Assembly: GCF_039539445.1 (NCBI RefSeq) | Contig: NZ_BAABDD010000011.1 | Coordinates: 100,209 to 164,208, forward strand | Direction of reading: 5' to 3' | Length of the DNA stretch: 64,000 bases | From: Salinactinospora qingdaonensis | GTDB lineage: Bacteria > Actinomycetota > Actinomycetes > Streptosporangiales > Streptosporangiaceae | Shown: positions 10,201-17,992 of the stretch, in pieces | Position numbering within the stretch: position 1 is the first letter of the stretch | How the letters are laid out: every line of letters starts with the position of its first letter | Program-made: the position numbers and the translations under genes | Notes under the pieces: generated by a model | Database searches by the model: none | What the model saw: the letters and a program-made list of their open reading frames with translations, nothing else | What the model was told of the DNA's origin: nothing

Positions 10201-10312
10201 AACGCGCGGGAAGAGGCAGCCGGCCGGGCGCATGACCGGCGACCTTGGAAAAGTTCCCCGCCGCTCGCACCTCGATCGCTCCGCGATCTCGGCAGCCTAA
10301 GGTCCACGACAA
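4247..10312 (-). CDS. DISARM-like DrmD helicase C-terminal half fused in frame to a DrmMI-type adenine methyltransferase
   Basis: One open frame of 2,021 codons. Residues 1-110 are low-complexity and unlike any family; the first 17 are antisense to a dispersed repeat. From about residue 165 the frame matches the second RecA lobe of SNF2-like helicases: NPIVFCRYIDTAEYV, VLVATDCLSEGVNL and HDQREGRVDRYGQ (near 335-347). The first lobe with its Walker motifs is missing. Residues 400-715 resemble the DrmD C-terminus. From about 725 the protein becomes an Eco57I/DrmMI-type N6-adenine methyltransferase: WVRPLFEELGFGRL, motif I DPACGSGHF near 1169 and catalytic NPPW near 1446, then a target-recognition-like C-terminus. 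The true start is unknown. The methylase could still be active; the helicase half cannot hydrolyse ATP as it stands. No drmA, drmB or drmC lies nearby. Confidence 0.75.
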   Translation of the reverse strand: MSWTLGCRDRGAIEVRAAGNFSKVAGHAPGRLPLPARSRRRVHMRRPHSGEREAHANRAAGGPPGAAELGSAGRIRPPQAPSVFPRPSAFPGPSVSPLSAARARAPLVRPSRARAAARTPAEADRIGAAVTRDAPEADAMEGMDTVPGAEAEETETPERAAAGPAARLLDLARRARDLEGPDRDPKLNALIGHLKKLLAEGYNPIVFCRYIDTAEYVAAHLSGTDEHDTRDSADTEDAKSTKSAKTATKAKKSPLDKGGKNGWTTVVRAVTGTLSPQQRVERIEDLADQAARETTEGRGARRVLVATDCLSEGVNLQHYFDAVVHYDLAWNPTRHDQREGRVDRYGQKRDQVRVLTLYGHDNGIDGKVLEMLIKKHRQIRADLGISVSVPDESSAGVTNALIEWVLMRGSRGEQDALFGSEELGAKAAQVEAEWKSAAEREKTSRSRYAQRAIHPEEVAREVAAVRDALGGPDEVRAFVEHALAALGAVLRPDDDGFTADVSATPAGLRDALAPAVGVDAVETGRPVAFRDTAAVARGEAALVRTDPVVGALASHVLDSALDTGGDGPRPACRCGVIRTDAVSRRTTLLLVRYRFHLTLPSRNGTTQLVAEDARLLAFTGSPDSAEWLDREQALALPAARATENTDPAFGEKTMGRLLDALDHTTAHLDAYGAELAAELAESHRRVRTAAGEIIRGLKVTPQQPADILGAYVYLPAAPDADVPADSTGVALSQWVRPLFEELGFGRLPKVGEAGIVADNDAAKVFKISHRWQHVPVHVADWATGLDSRPGGRAGAVPPQSLVQECLNRTSAHLWAMVTNGRRLRLLRDSNALATASYVEFDLEAIFDGELFSDFVLLYRLLHVSRFEVAEEQPPSACWLEKWRGEAVNSGTRALDQLREGVQRAITVLGTGFLRHPANAGLRENLDVREFHAALLRLVYRMLFLFVAEDRDALHSRLDEDAPQEQRHAHERAKERYATYFSSARLRRHARRRQGSAHGDLYRALRIVLGALGDENGRPELALPALGGLFDEAEVDAPLRGLELSNEALLGAVRHLAQVRDPASRRWRWVNYRDLDAEELGSVYESLLELVPKHSAAERTFELVELAGNTRKTTGSYYTPGSLIETLLDSSLDPVIDDAVKRGEVKATEDGEPDPAGHIAVELLELQVCDPACGSGHFLVAAARRIAKRLAAVREGNPEPTLDSVRHALHEVITHCIYGVDLNPMAVELAKVSLWLEALEPGKPLGFLDAHVKHGNALIGATPALLKDGVPDAAFKPVEGDDKKYAKTLERANAKERGGQESLFDIEEDTVKVANTVLAHRLSQITTVRADSLRDVRDQEAAYRDWEQSAEYVHALHVADAWCAAFMWVKAKDAPPAVTHDVLRALEEPQGRGASAETNAEIVRLRRQYNFFHWHLEFPEVFTVPDDGTGVDAETGWVGGFDCVLGNPPWDKVDFEDKKYFASVAPSIAAISGTARRTRIAEWIEENPHEGTRYLAARRAVKSTFHFAASSGNFSWCAEGLKIKGVNSLQTDHLFAERFSALAAPKGRYAAIIPTTIATGAGAQQLFASLTQRGAIGALYGFENRKPLFPSVHSSYPFCVISLVGKGLQGSRAQLAFFLGDTGELDDVDKVFTLTPEEISLINPNTRNLPVFRCRRDARITAEVYKRLPVLWGEFRENGNLWKIDFKRLFDMTDDSALFRTRKSLEDEGWSLEGNVFVRGEERMLPLYEGKMTHHFDHRWNSFTGMATEDCRNLTPDEKRNPETTVLPRYWVPEVDVPTGETGRDGMPVMAEGVDTGLSSVGWERGWLYGWRDVCRATDERTAVPAFTPRTGVGHTFPLMFTVKEPPLVAALSTAQSSFIYDYISRQKISGVHMALMTWKQLPVPAPDSLSPHAAFLVPRVCELVYTTYDMTPFARDMEDGGSPFCWDYERRAVIRAELDAFFFRLYGIDRDDVDYIMDTFPIVKRKDEEKYGTYRTKDLILDNYDRMAQAGISLDTPVVDGENFTSDLTPPPGHGPRHEPA
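10261..10300 (+). repeat. Dispersed palindromic repeat, copy 2
   Basis: A diverged copy: CCTCGATCGCTCCGCGATCTC followed by GGCAGCCTAAGG, preceded by CGCTCGCA instead of GTTCGCTCGTG. It lies at the 5' end of the truncated helicase-methylase frame. Confidence 0.7.
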
Positions 10313-10641
10313 ACCGGGCGGACTCGGGTATCGGTGCTGTGCACCGAGGTCAAGGCGTGTGACGTGAAGCAGCGACGGCGGATGGTGGCCGGGCGGATGC
10401 GGGGTAGGTTCCGGTTCGCTGGGGCGGGCGCGGGTAGCCGCTGCGGGGTCGGGCCAAGGGGCGGGCCTCCATGATCACTACGAGTGTTGCCGCTCGGCGA
10501 TCCTCACGGCCTAGAATCGCCAACCCCGACCTCCTCGTCGTGGCCATGGCGGCCTCGGGCTGGAGGAGCGACAGCGGCCGTTCGGCCCCTCGCCCGGACA
10601 CGCGGGGGAGAGGCCGAGCGGCGCCGGTTCCACGGAGACGC
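10313..10641. other. Intergenic gap, no gene seen
   Basis: About 330 bases separate the start of the helicase-methylase frame from the end of the acyl-AMP ligase gene. No gene or clear hairpin with a T tract is visible. It marks the boundary between the defence remnant and the polyketide locus. Confidence 0.3.
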
Positions 10642-12435
10642 TCAGCCGGCAGTGTCTCTGAAAGCGGCCACAACGGTGTCGAAGCCGGTGAGGTAGCGGT
10701 CGCGGCAAGCGCGGCGTTGGATCTTGCCGCTGCTGGTCTTGGGGATCTTGCCGGGGCGGGTCAAGACGACGTCGAAGACGTCGATGCTGTGGTCGCGCCC
10801 GATCGCCTGGCGTACACGGGTGATCGCGGCTTCGGCGTCGAGGGCCTTGATGCGGCCGGCCTCGATCTCACCCACGATCACCAGCCCGCCCGTGCCGGGC
10901 TCGTCGACCTGGAAAGCGGCCACGTGCCAAGGCCGCAACTGGGGAAGCGCCTCGGCGACGGTGGCCTCCAGGTCGAACGGGGAATGGTTGGCGCCGTTGA
11001 CGATCACCACATCCTTGAGCCGCGAGGTCACATAGACGCTGCCGCGGTGGACGAACCCGAGATCGCCGGTGCGCAGCCAGCCGCGAGCCGGGTAGGTCGG
11101 ATCGTCGTGGACGAGTTCGGGCGGGGGCACCGGACGCGCATCGAAGACCTCGGCGCTCTCGGCGGGACGGCGGTAGTAGCCGGCGCACACGTTGGGGCCG
11201 TGGACCCACAACTCCCCCACCTGGCCTTCGGGCAGCGGAGCACAGGTGTCGGGGTCGACCACGATCACGTCCTGCTGCCAAGGGACCCCGCAGCCCACTT
11301 GGGCCGTCGCGCCGGAGGCGTGGGGTTCGGTCTCGCGTACGCGACCGGCTCCCAGTTCGGTGCGGTCGAACCAGCGGATGGGGGTGTGCTCGGACAGCGG
11401 CACCCCGGTGACGAGACAGCCGGCTTCGGCCAGTCCCCACCCGCCGGAGAAGGCGCGCGGGTCAAGGCCGTGCTCGCGGTAGGTCTCGGTGAAGGCCGTG
11501 ACCGACTCGGGGCGGATGGGTTCGGCCCCCACGAGGACCAGCCGCAGCGCCGACAGGTCGAACTCGGTGTGCTGCTGAACGGAAAACGCCTGGACCGCGC
11601 GGTCTAGGCCGAAGTTGGGGGTGGCTGTGGCCACGGCCCGGTAGTCGCTGAGCAACTGCACCCATCTTCGTGGTCGCTGCACGAACGCGTGGGGAGCCAG
11701 ATAGACGCCGTGGGCGCCGCAGCGCAGCGCGTGGACCACGGCCAGCAGCAGCCCCATGTCGTGGAAGAAGGGGGTCCAGGCGGCCAGCGCTTCCCCAGGG
11801 GCCAACCCGGAGAAGGCGCTGACCTGCTCGGCCTGGCTCCACAGGTTGCCGTGGGTGACCATGACGCCGGCGGGCCGACGGGTGGAGCCGGAGGTGTACT
11901 GAAGGTAGGCGACGGTGTTGGCGTCGGGCCGGTCGGGGGTGAAGTCGGGGCCGGGCTCGATGGTGTCGCAGGCGATGATGCGGCCCAGGTCCGCTCTGCG
12001 CTCCTCGACCAGCTCGCCCAGGTTGGCGACCGAGGCCGTGTCGGTCAGCGTGACGGCGGGGGCGCAGTCGTGGGCGACGCTGACCAGCCGGCCACTGGAG
12101 ACCAGTAGGTGAGGGGCGTACAGCGGGACGCTGATCACCCCGGCGTACAGGCAACCGACGAAGGCGGCGATATAGGACAGCCCCTGCGGCAGGGCCAGCA
12201 GGACGCGGTCGCCGGGGTCGGCGGTTTCGCGGACCCTCTGGGCGATGGCACGGGCGTGGGCGTCGAGTTCGGCGTAGGTCCAGGTGTGGGCGAGGCCGTC
12301 GCGGTGGCGCCCGTAGTCGACAAAGGTGCAGGCGAAGTCGTGGGGGCGTTTCCTGGCCCAGTGGCGGATCGCGTCGATAAGGCTGTAGGGGTGGGACGCT
12401 GCCGACTCAGGCTCGGCAAGCAGGAGTTCTGCCAT
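10642..12435 (-). CDS. Fatty acyl-AMP ligase (FAAL)
   Basis: The 597-residue adenylate-forming enzyme activates a fatty acid with ATP to acyl-AMP and passes it to an acyl carrier protein rather than to CoA. The hallmark is LQYTSGSTRRPAGVMVTHGN near residue 178, where the usual P-loop lysine is alanine, as in mycobacterial FadD-type FAALs. WTPFFHDMGLLLAVV, FSGGWGLAEA, RGWLRTGDLGF and PKTSSGKIQRR, with the catalytic lysine, follow in order. The start is the ATG at 12435, with GGAGAA about 9 bases upstream. The divergent neighbour is a free ACP, the obvious acceptor, and two PKS proteins lie beyond. It probably supplies the lipid starter unit for that assembly line. Confidence 0.9.
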   Translation of the reverse strand: MAELLLAEPESAASHPYSLIDAIRHWARKRPHDFACTFVDYGRHRDGLAHTWTYAELDAHARAIAQRVRETADPGDRVLLALPQGLSYIAAFVGCLYAGVISVPLYAPHLLVSSGRLVSVAHDCAPAVTLTDTASVANLGELVEERRADLGRIIACDTIEPGPDFTPDRPDANTVAYLQYTSGSTRRPAGVMVTHGNLWSQAEQVSAFSGLAPGEALAAWTPFFHDMGLLLAVVHALRCGAHGVYLAPHAFVQRPRRWVQLLSDYRAVATATPNFGLDRAVQAFSVQQHTEFDLSALRLVLVGAEPIRPESVTAFTETYREHGLDPRAFSGGWGLAEAGCLVTGVPLSEHTPIRWFDRTELGAGRVRETEPHASGATAQVGCGVPWQQDVIVVDPDTCAPLPEGQVGELWVHGPNVCAGYYRRPAESAEVFDARPVPPPELVHDDPTYPARGWLRTGDLGFVHRGSVYVTSRLKDVVIVNGANHSPFDLEATVAEALPQLRPWHVAAFQVDEPGTGGLVIVGEIEAGRIKALDAEAAITRVRQAIGRDHSIDVFDVVLTRPGKIPKTSSGKIQRRACRDRYLTGFDTVVAAFRDTAG

Positions 12436-12674
12436 GTCGACCACTTTTCTCCAAGTGTGCGATGCAGGTGACGATGGGAAGGTGACGCGAACATCGGGGG
12501 TGGAGAGGCGCGGCGCGCCTGCCGTAAGGACGGCTCCCGCGCGGCGGTGCGCGGGGGCGCGGCGCGCCCGTGTCGTCGTTGACCGGCGGGCCCCTGCGCG
12601 CGGAGGCGCAGGGGCGGCTATGGCAGGATCACGGTGGTAGCCCTGTCGCCAAGCGGGAGGAACGCGCGCGAACG

Positions 12675-12941
12675 ATGGCTGAACCCGGTGCATCCTTGCG
12701 TGACCTGGACAAATGGTTGACTGCCGAGGTGGCCCGACTGGTCGGTGTGTCACCGGCCGCCGTTGACCGCGACATGCCCTTCCGGGAGTTGGGGCTGTCC
12801 TCTGTGCAGGCCGTGGATCTGGTGGCGATGACCGAGGATCGCTACGGTCTCGCTCTCAGCCCGACATTGCTGTTCGAACACCCGACGCTGTCTCAGGTCG
12901 TAGCCGCGATCCGCGATGAGGCGGCGGGCCGCTCGGAATGA
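12675..12941 (+). CDS. Acyl carrier protein
   Basis: The 88-residue protein is a stand-alone carrier. The phosphopantetheine serine is in FRELGLSSVQAVDLVAM, and TLLFEHPTLSQVVAAI is the usual helix III region. The ATG at 12675 follows GGGAGGAA about 12 bases upstream. It is transcribed away from the FAAL gene, with 239 bases between the two starts. It most likely receives the acyl group from the FAAL and hands it to the first ketosynthase. It is the only gene of the locus on this strand before 24 kb. Confidence 0.88.
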   Translation: MAEPGASLRDLDKWLTAEVARLVGVSPAAVDRDMPFRELGLSSVQAVDLVAMTEDRYGLALSPTLLFEHPTLSQVVAAIRDEAAGRSE

Positions 12942-12982
12942 CCCGAGCGCACAAGGAGACACCGCTCACCGCAGCCATATGA

Positions 12983-14140
12983 TCACAGTAAGTTAACTTG
13001 ATAGGTGGGGAAGTAGGTGGTGATCCTGCCGGCGGCGTAGTCGGCGGCCAACTGCGGCACGTCGTCGAAGGCGTAGGTGGTGACGGTCTCGCGCGGGGGC
13101 ATCCATGCGGTGGCGTTTTGGAAGTCGCGGATGCGGGCGGAGTCGTGGATGCGCCACACGTGGGTGTTGACGTGCAGGTGGCGTTTGATGCACTCGCTGG
13201 CGCGCAGGGTGCTGGTGGTCATGCCGTGTTTCCAGCCGACGGTGGCGAGCACGCCCTGGCGTGCCATGGCCTTGAGGGTGGCCTTGTACAGCGGTGAGCC
13301 GATGTTGTCGAGGAAGATGGCGGCGCCGGCGCCGTCGCTGAGTTCGCCGATGATGCGGAGGAACTCCTTCTCGCTGGCACGGTAGCGCGCCAGCGCCTCG
13401 GGGTCGTCGGCGACCTCGGCGCTGTAGGACAGGTCGGGGAAGAGTCGCCGGTCCACCCCGGTGATGCCGTGTTCGGCCAAAAAGGACAGCCGCGCGTCGG
13501 TGCTGGCGGTCATGGCCACGCGAAAGCCCGCGCGGCGGGCCAGTTCGAGTTCGGCCATGGCCACGCCGCCGCCCCAGCCGAAGACGAGGTGCTTAGCGGG
13601 GTCCTCGTCGCGCATCTGGGCGCTCCAGCAGGCGTGGGCGACGTTCCAGTTGTCCCAGGCGGTGAAGTAGCGGCCGTAGGTGGCCCACTGGGCCAGCGAG
13701 AAGGGGGTGTCTTCGGGCAGCGGCAGCAGGATGCCGGCGTGGAGCTTGGTGCGTTTGGCCAGCAGGCCGACGGTGTGGGGCATGTCATAGGCGTAGACGC
13801 GCTCGACGTAGCCGTAGCGGTCGCATTCGCCGAAGGGCAGCACGAGGCACGTGTCGCCTTCGCTGACCGAGGTGACATCGGCGCCGGTGCGCAGCACCCG
13901 CACGACGGCGAGGTTGCCCAAGACCACGGAGCTTTCACCGCGCTGGCGGCAGATGTCGATGGGATCGCGCGAGAGCGCGTGGTCGAGGTTGGCCTCCCAT
14001 GAGCCTACGAGCGGCTCTACGAGGGCTTCGTGGTCGGCTACGTCGGCGAAGGAGAAGGTTTCCCGGCTGAGTTCGCCCCGCTTGGGCACGGCGGGGTCGT
14101 CGGGTCTGCGGTGCAGGACCCAGGCGTCAGTGGTGATCAT
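12983..14140 (-). CDS. MDR-superfamily reductase of the polyketide locus
   Basis: The 385-residue protein has a diverged medium-chain reductase fold. LVFGWGGGVAMAELELARR is the nucleotide-binding turn, and AAIFLDNIGSPLYKATLKAM and GVLATVGWKHGM are the later Rossmann strands. The segment YFTAWDNWNVAHACWSAQM before it recalls crotonyl-CoA carboxylase/reductase relatives, but the protein is shorter and I cannot confirm carboxylase residues. The ATG at 14140 has GGGAGG 9 bases upstream. It follows the TE-containing PKS by 110 bases on the same strand, so it is probably the last gene of that operon. It may act as a trans-acting enoyl reductase or extender-unit enzyme; the substrate is unknown. Confidence 0.65.
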   Translation of the reverse strand: MITTDAWVLHRRPDDPAVPKRGELSRETFSFADVADHEALVEPLVGSWEANLDHALSRDPIDICRQRGESSVVLGNLAVVRVLRTGADVTSVSEGDTCLVLPFGECDRYGYVERVYAYDMPHTVGLLAKRTKLHAGILLPLPEDTPFSLAQWATYGRYFTAWDNWNVAHACWSAQMRDEDPAKHLVFGWGGGVAMAELELARRAGFRVAMTASTDARLSFLAEHGITGVDRRLFPDLSYSAEVADDPEALARYRASEKEFLRIIGELSDGAGAAIFLDNIGSPLYKATLKAMARQGVLATVGWKHGMTTSTLRASECIKRHLHVNTHVWRIHDSARIRDFQNATAWMPPRETVTTYAFDDVPQLAADYAAGRITTYFPTYQVNLL

Positions 14141-14217
14141 CGCTGTGGCCTCCCAAATACAGACAGGAGTCATAAGGGGTACGGAAAACGCTCGAGGGCA
14201 GCGGCCGAGCGCTGATT

Positions 14218-14235
14218 GGAGAGTGGGGACTCTCC
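14218..14235 (-). terminator. Short hairpin between PKS and MDR genes
   Basis: GGAGAGT and ACTCTCC pair over 7 bp around a GGGG loop, 16 bases after the PKS stop codon. Being short and without a T tract, it may only attenuate read-through into the MDR gene. Confidence 0.35.
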
Positions 14236-14250
14236 GAGGGCAGGGGGCGG

Positions 14251-17200
14251 TCAGGCGGGTGGTGTGTCGAGCAGGGACAGGATCGTGTGGACACCCTCGT
14301 CGCTGGGGAAGTGGTCGCCGGGGACGGTGCGGGCCTGGAACGGCCCCGAGGTCAGCTCGGCCCACTGGTCGAGGTCACCTCGGGTGATTCCGGGATCGTC
14401 GTGGCCGGCCAGAGCGGTCAACGCCACGTCGATGGGCTCGCCCCCGAAGCTGCGATAGGTGTTGTGCAAGGTGAGGTCGGCGTGGAGGTTGCTCCCGAAG
14501 ATGCGGGCGAGTTCGTCGTCGGCGCGGATCTCGGCGGGGACCGCGCCGTAGCGTCGCCCGACGGCGTCGAGGAGTTCGTGGGGATCGTCGGGCAACGGGA
14601 GCTCCTCGGGAGCGGGGTGGGCCCGGCCACCGCAGACCACGAGGTGGGCGACGTCGCGACCCCGGCGGCGCAGTTCGCGCGCGGTCGCGTAGGCCACGGT
14701 GGCGCCCAGGCTGTGGCCGAACAGGGTCAGCGGCCCCTCCAGGTGCGCCAAGTGGTCGGCGAAGCCGGTTAGCAGGCGCGGCCACGCCTGCGGGTCGGCG
14801 GGGTCGATGGCGGCGTCGCGCAGCGTGGCTTCCCACAGTTGGACGTCGCCGTCGACGAGGCCGGCCCAGGGGCGGTAAGTGTTGCGCAGTGCTCCGGCGT
14901 GCGGGAACAGCGCGACGTGGCGCGCCGGCTGGGACGGTTTGTTGAGGCGCAGCAGCGTGACCGGAGCCGGCTGCGGGCCGGAGTCTTGCTGCTCTGCCTC
15001 GCTGGCCGTGCCGTCGCCGGCGACGGCACGGCCAGCGAGGGTGGCGAGACTGTCGGTGGAGAACAGGTGTTGCAGCGTGAGGGAGATGGCGAAGCCGAAG
15101 GTGCGCTGCACCTGGTTGTAGAGTTCGACGACGGCCAGTGATTCGAGGGCGACCTGGTCGACGGGCAGGTCGGGGTCGATCTGCGTGGGGTCGACGCCGC
15201 CGGCGCGGGCCAAGCGCCGGCGCAAGACCTCGAGGACCTCGCCGGCCGTGGCGGGCCGCCGGGCCGGCGACGGGTGGGAGCCGTGGGACGGGGCCGTCTC
15301 GTGGTCGGTGAACCAGTGGCGGCGGTGCTGCCACGGATAGTGTTCCAGCTCGACGTGGTGACTGGGCGGCGGCTGGACGGCGGTGAAGTCCACGTCCACC
15401 CCGGCTTCGTAGAGTCCGGCCAGGGTGGTGGCGAGGTGGTGGCGCGCGGACTCGCCGCGGCGCATCGTGGCCAGCGGGGGGTGGCGGAACGGGGGGTCGG
15501 CGACTTCGGCGAGGCGTTGCAGGTCACCGGCGAGGATGGCGTGTGGGGAGCATTCGACCAGCACGAGATTGCCGCGGTCGGGAAGGGCGGTGATCGCCTG
15601 GGCGAAGGAGACGGGCTCGCGCATGTTGCGGCCCCAGTAGTAGGCGTCCAGCGGCTCAGTGTAGCGCCGGCCGGTGACGGTGGAGTGGAACGGCACCGTG
15701 GCGGGGCGCCCCTGGATGCCGGCGAGGGCGTCGACGAGTTCACGTTCGACACTGTCGGTGATGAGGCGACAGTGCGAGGCGTGCTCGACGCCGATGCGCT
15801 TACAGCGCACGCCGCGCCGCTCCAGGTCGGCGAGGAGCTCGGTGACGGCGGCGGCGGGTCCGGCCACCACTAGGGAGGTGGGGGCGTTGACGGTGGCGAT
15901 GTCGACGCGGGGGTGCTCGCGCAGGATCTCGCGCATGCGGTCCTGGTCGAGGGTGACGCTGGCCATACCTGCGCCGTGAGTGTTGGCGTGGATGATGCGT
16001 CCGCGGTGGGCGAGGATCTCGAACATCTCGGCGCGGTCGAGAGCGCCGGCAAAGGTGGCGGCGGTGACCTCGCCCATACTGTGGCCGACGACCGCTGCGG
16101 GGCGAGCGCCCCAGTCGGTGAGCTGGCGCGCCAACGCCAACTGCACGGTGGCCAGGCAGAACTGGGCGCGTTGCAGGTCGGCCAGTGGCTCGGCGCCGGT
16201 GGTGCGGCGCAGCTCCTCGCGCAGGGACCAACCGTAGCGCTCGGCGACGATGCTCTCGCAGGCGGCGATCTCGGCGGCACAACCGGGCAGATCTTCCAGG
16301 TCGGCTCCCATACCGGCCCATTGGGAGCCCTGGCCGCTGAACACGAGTACGGCGCCGACCGGGTCGGGCGAGGGGTGGGGTGCCGGCGTCCAGGGTTCGG
16401 TCAGGGCGGCGCGCAGCTCGTCGGCGGTGTCGCCGGTGACCATGCGGCGCAGCGGGTGGTGGTCGCGATGGTGCATCAGGGCGGCGGCGAGGTGGGCGGC
16501 GCCGGTGTCGTCGAGCTCGGCGAGGCGTTTGGCGTAGGCGTCGCTGAGGTCGGCCAGCGCTTGGGGGGAGCGCGCCGACAGCGGCAGCACCATGGGGAGA
16601 ACGGGGGGCGGGGCGGGGGCAGGCGGCTCGGCTGGGGCGGGGGCGGCTTCGAGCACGACGTGGGCGTTGGCGCCGCCGAACCCGAACGAGCTCACCGCGG
16701 CCAGGTCGCCGGCGAGGTCGTTGAGCTGGTCGGGGATGTAGAAGCGGGTGCCGTCGATGTCGATCTCGGGGTTGAGCCGCTGGAAGTGGGCTTGGGCGGG
16801 GATGCGGCGGTGTTTGAGGACGAGCACGCTCTTGAGCAGCCCGGCGATGCCGGCCGCGGCTTCGAGATGGCCCACGCGCGCTTTGAGGGAGCCGATGGCG
16901 CACGGCAGGCCGTCGGTGCCGTAGGCGTCGGTGATGCCGGTGACCTCGATGGGGTCGCCCACGGTGGTGCCGGTGCCGTGGCCCTCGATGTAGCCGATGT
17001 CGGCGGCGGCGACATCGGCGTTGGCCAGGGCGGCGCGCATCACCGCGGTGTGGGCGGCGGGGTTGGGGGCGGTCAGTGCGCTGGCTCTGCCGCCGTGGTT
17101 GGTGGCGCTGCCGCGGATGAGGGCGTGGACGCGCCGCCCCTGCTCGCGGGCGCTGCTGTGGCGCTGGAGCACCATGACCGCGGCGCCCTCGCCGCGGGCG

Positions 17201-17982
17201 TAGCCGTCGGCGTCGGCGTCGTAGCTGCGGCACCGGCCGTCGGAGGCCAGCGGCAGACACTGCTCGCAAATTTCGCTGGAGTGGGGGGTGAGGATAGTGT
17301 TGACACCGCCCACCAGCGCGATGTCGCAGGTGCGGGCGCGCAGCGCCTGCACGGCGAGGTCGACGGCGAACAGCGACGCCGAGCAGCCGGTGTCGACGGC
17401 GAGGCTGGGGCCGGTGAGGTCGAGGAGGTAGGAGAGCCGGTTGGCGATCATGCAGTGGGCAACCCCGCTGGCGGAGTAGGCGGAGAAGCCGTCGGGGTGC
17501 TGGCTTTGCAGCAGGTAGTAGTCACTGCCGTAGACGCCCATGTAGACGCCGCAGGGGCTGCCGCGGAGCTGGCCGGCGGGGATGTTGGCGTCCTCCAGCG
17601 CTTCCCATGCGGTCTCCAGCACGAGTCGCTGCTGCGGGTCGATCCAGTCGGCTTCAAAGGGCGAGATGCCGAAAAACTCCGGGTCGAAGCCGTCGACCTC
17701 GTCGAGGACCCCGGCCGGGCGCCACTGCTCACGCTGGGGGACGCGGCGGCCGTCGGCGGCGCGGTCGAGCCATCCCATCGGGTCGACGTGGTGGTTGAGG
17801 AGGAGGTCCCAGTAGGAGTCGAGGTCGGTGACCCCGCCGGGCAGGCGCAGGCCGACGCCGGTGACCGCGATCGGCTCGCGGGCGGCGCCCTCCAGTTCGC
17901 GGATTCGTTCTTGCAGGGCGCGTTGCCGGCTCACCGCACTCTCCAGGGCGCGGCGGGCCTCGGGCGGTAGGTCGGTACTCAT
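14251..17982 (-). CDS. Type I PKS, KS-AT-ACP-TE (terminal module)
   Basis: The 1,243-residue protein starts at the ATG at 17982, with GAGGAGA just upstream, 10 bases after the stop of the preceding PKS. Domains in order: N-terminal docking helix (1-35); KS (36-445) with nucleophile Cys200 in VDTGCSASL (usually DTACSSS) and histidines near 335 and 372; AT (545-840) with GHSMGE (Ser635) and EHASH at 733, a motif that does not clearly predict malonyl or methylmalonyl; ACP with Ser948 in VALESLAVV; TE with Ser1091 in FGHSLG and His1224 in PGDHF. There are no KR, DH or ER domains. The module should add one beta-keto unit, and the TE releases the product. Confidence 0.92.
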   Translation of the reverse strand: MSTDLPPEARRALESAVSRQRALQERIRELEGAAREPIAVTGVGLRLPGGVTDLDSYWDLLLNHHVDPMGWLDRAADGRRVPQREQWRPAGVLDEVDGFDPEFFGISPFEADWIDPQQRLVLETAWEALEDANIPAGQLRGSPCGVYMGVYGSDYYLLQSQHPDGFSAYSASGVAHCMIANRLSYLLDLTGPSLAVDTGCSASLFAVDLAVQALRARTCDIALVGGVNTILTPHSSEICEQCLPLASDGRCRSYDADADGYARGEGAAVMVLQRHSSAREQGRRVHALIRGSATNHGGRASALTAPNPAAHTAVMRAALANADVAAADIGYIEGHGTGTTVGDPIEVTGITDAYGTDGLPCAIGSLKARVGHLEAAAGIAGLLKSVLVLKHRRIPAQAHFQRLNPEIDIDGTRFYIPDQLNDLAGDLAAVSSFGFGGANAHVVLEAAPAPAEPPAPAPPPVLPMVLPLSARSPQALADLSDAYAKRLAELDDTGAAHLAAALMHHRDHHPLRRMVTGDTADELRAALTEPWTPAPHPSPDPVGAVLVFSGQGSQWAGMGADLEDLPGCAAEIAACESIVAERYGWSLREELRRTTGAEPLADLQRAQFCLATVQLALARQLTDWGARPAAVVGHSMGEVTAATFAGALDRAEMFEILAHRGRIIHANTHGAGMASVTLDQDRMREILREHPRVDIATVNAPTSLVVAGPAAAVTELLADLERRGVRCKRIGVEHASHCRLITDSVERELVDALAGIQGRPATVPFHSTVTGRRYTEPLDAYYWGRNMREPVSFAQAITALPDRGNLVLVECSPHAILAGDLQRLAEVADPPFRHPPLATMRRGESARHHLATTLAGLYEAGVDVDFTAVQPPPSHHVELEHYPWQHRRHWFTDHETAPSHGSHPSPARRPATAGEVLEVLRRRLARAGGVDPTQIDPDLPVDQVALESLAVVELYNQVQRTFGFAISLTLQHLFSTDSLATLAGRAVAGDGTASEAEQQDSGPQPAPVTLLRLNKPSQPARHVALFPHAGALRNTYRPWAGLVDGDVQLWEATLRDAAIDPADPQAWPRLLTGFADHLAHLEGPLTLFGHSLGATVAYATARELRRRGRDVAHLVVCGGRAHPAPEELPLPDDPHELLDAVGRRYGAVPAEIRADDELARIFGSNLHADLTLHNTYRSFGGEPIDVALTALAGHDDPGITRGDLDQWAELTSGPFQARTVPGDHFPSDEGVHTILSLLDTPPA

Positions 17983-17992
17983 CGCGGTCTCC

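Noticed and set aside
15913..17970. Long plus-strand frames opposite the PKS genes (also 19640-22009)
   Set aside because: They are shadows created by third-position GC bias; all PKS motifs are on the minus strand.
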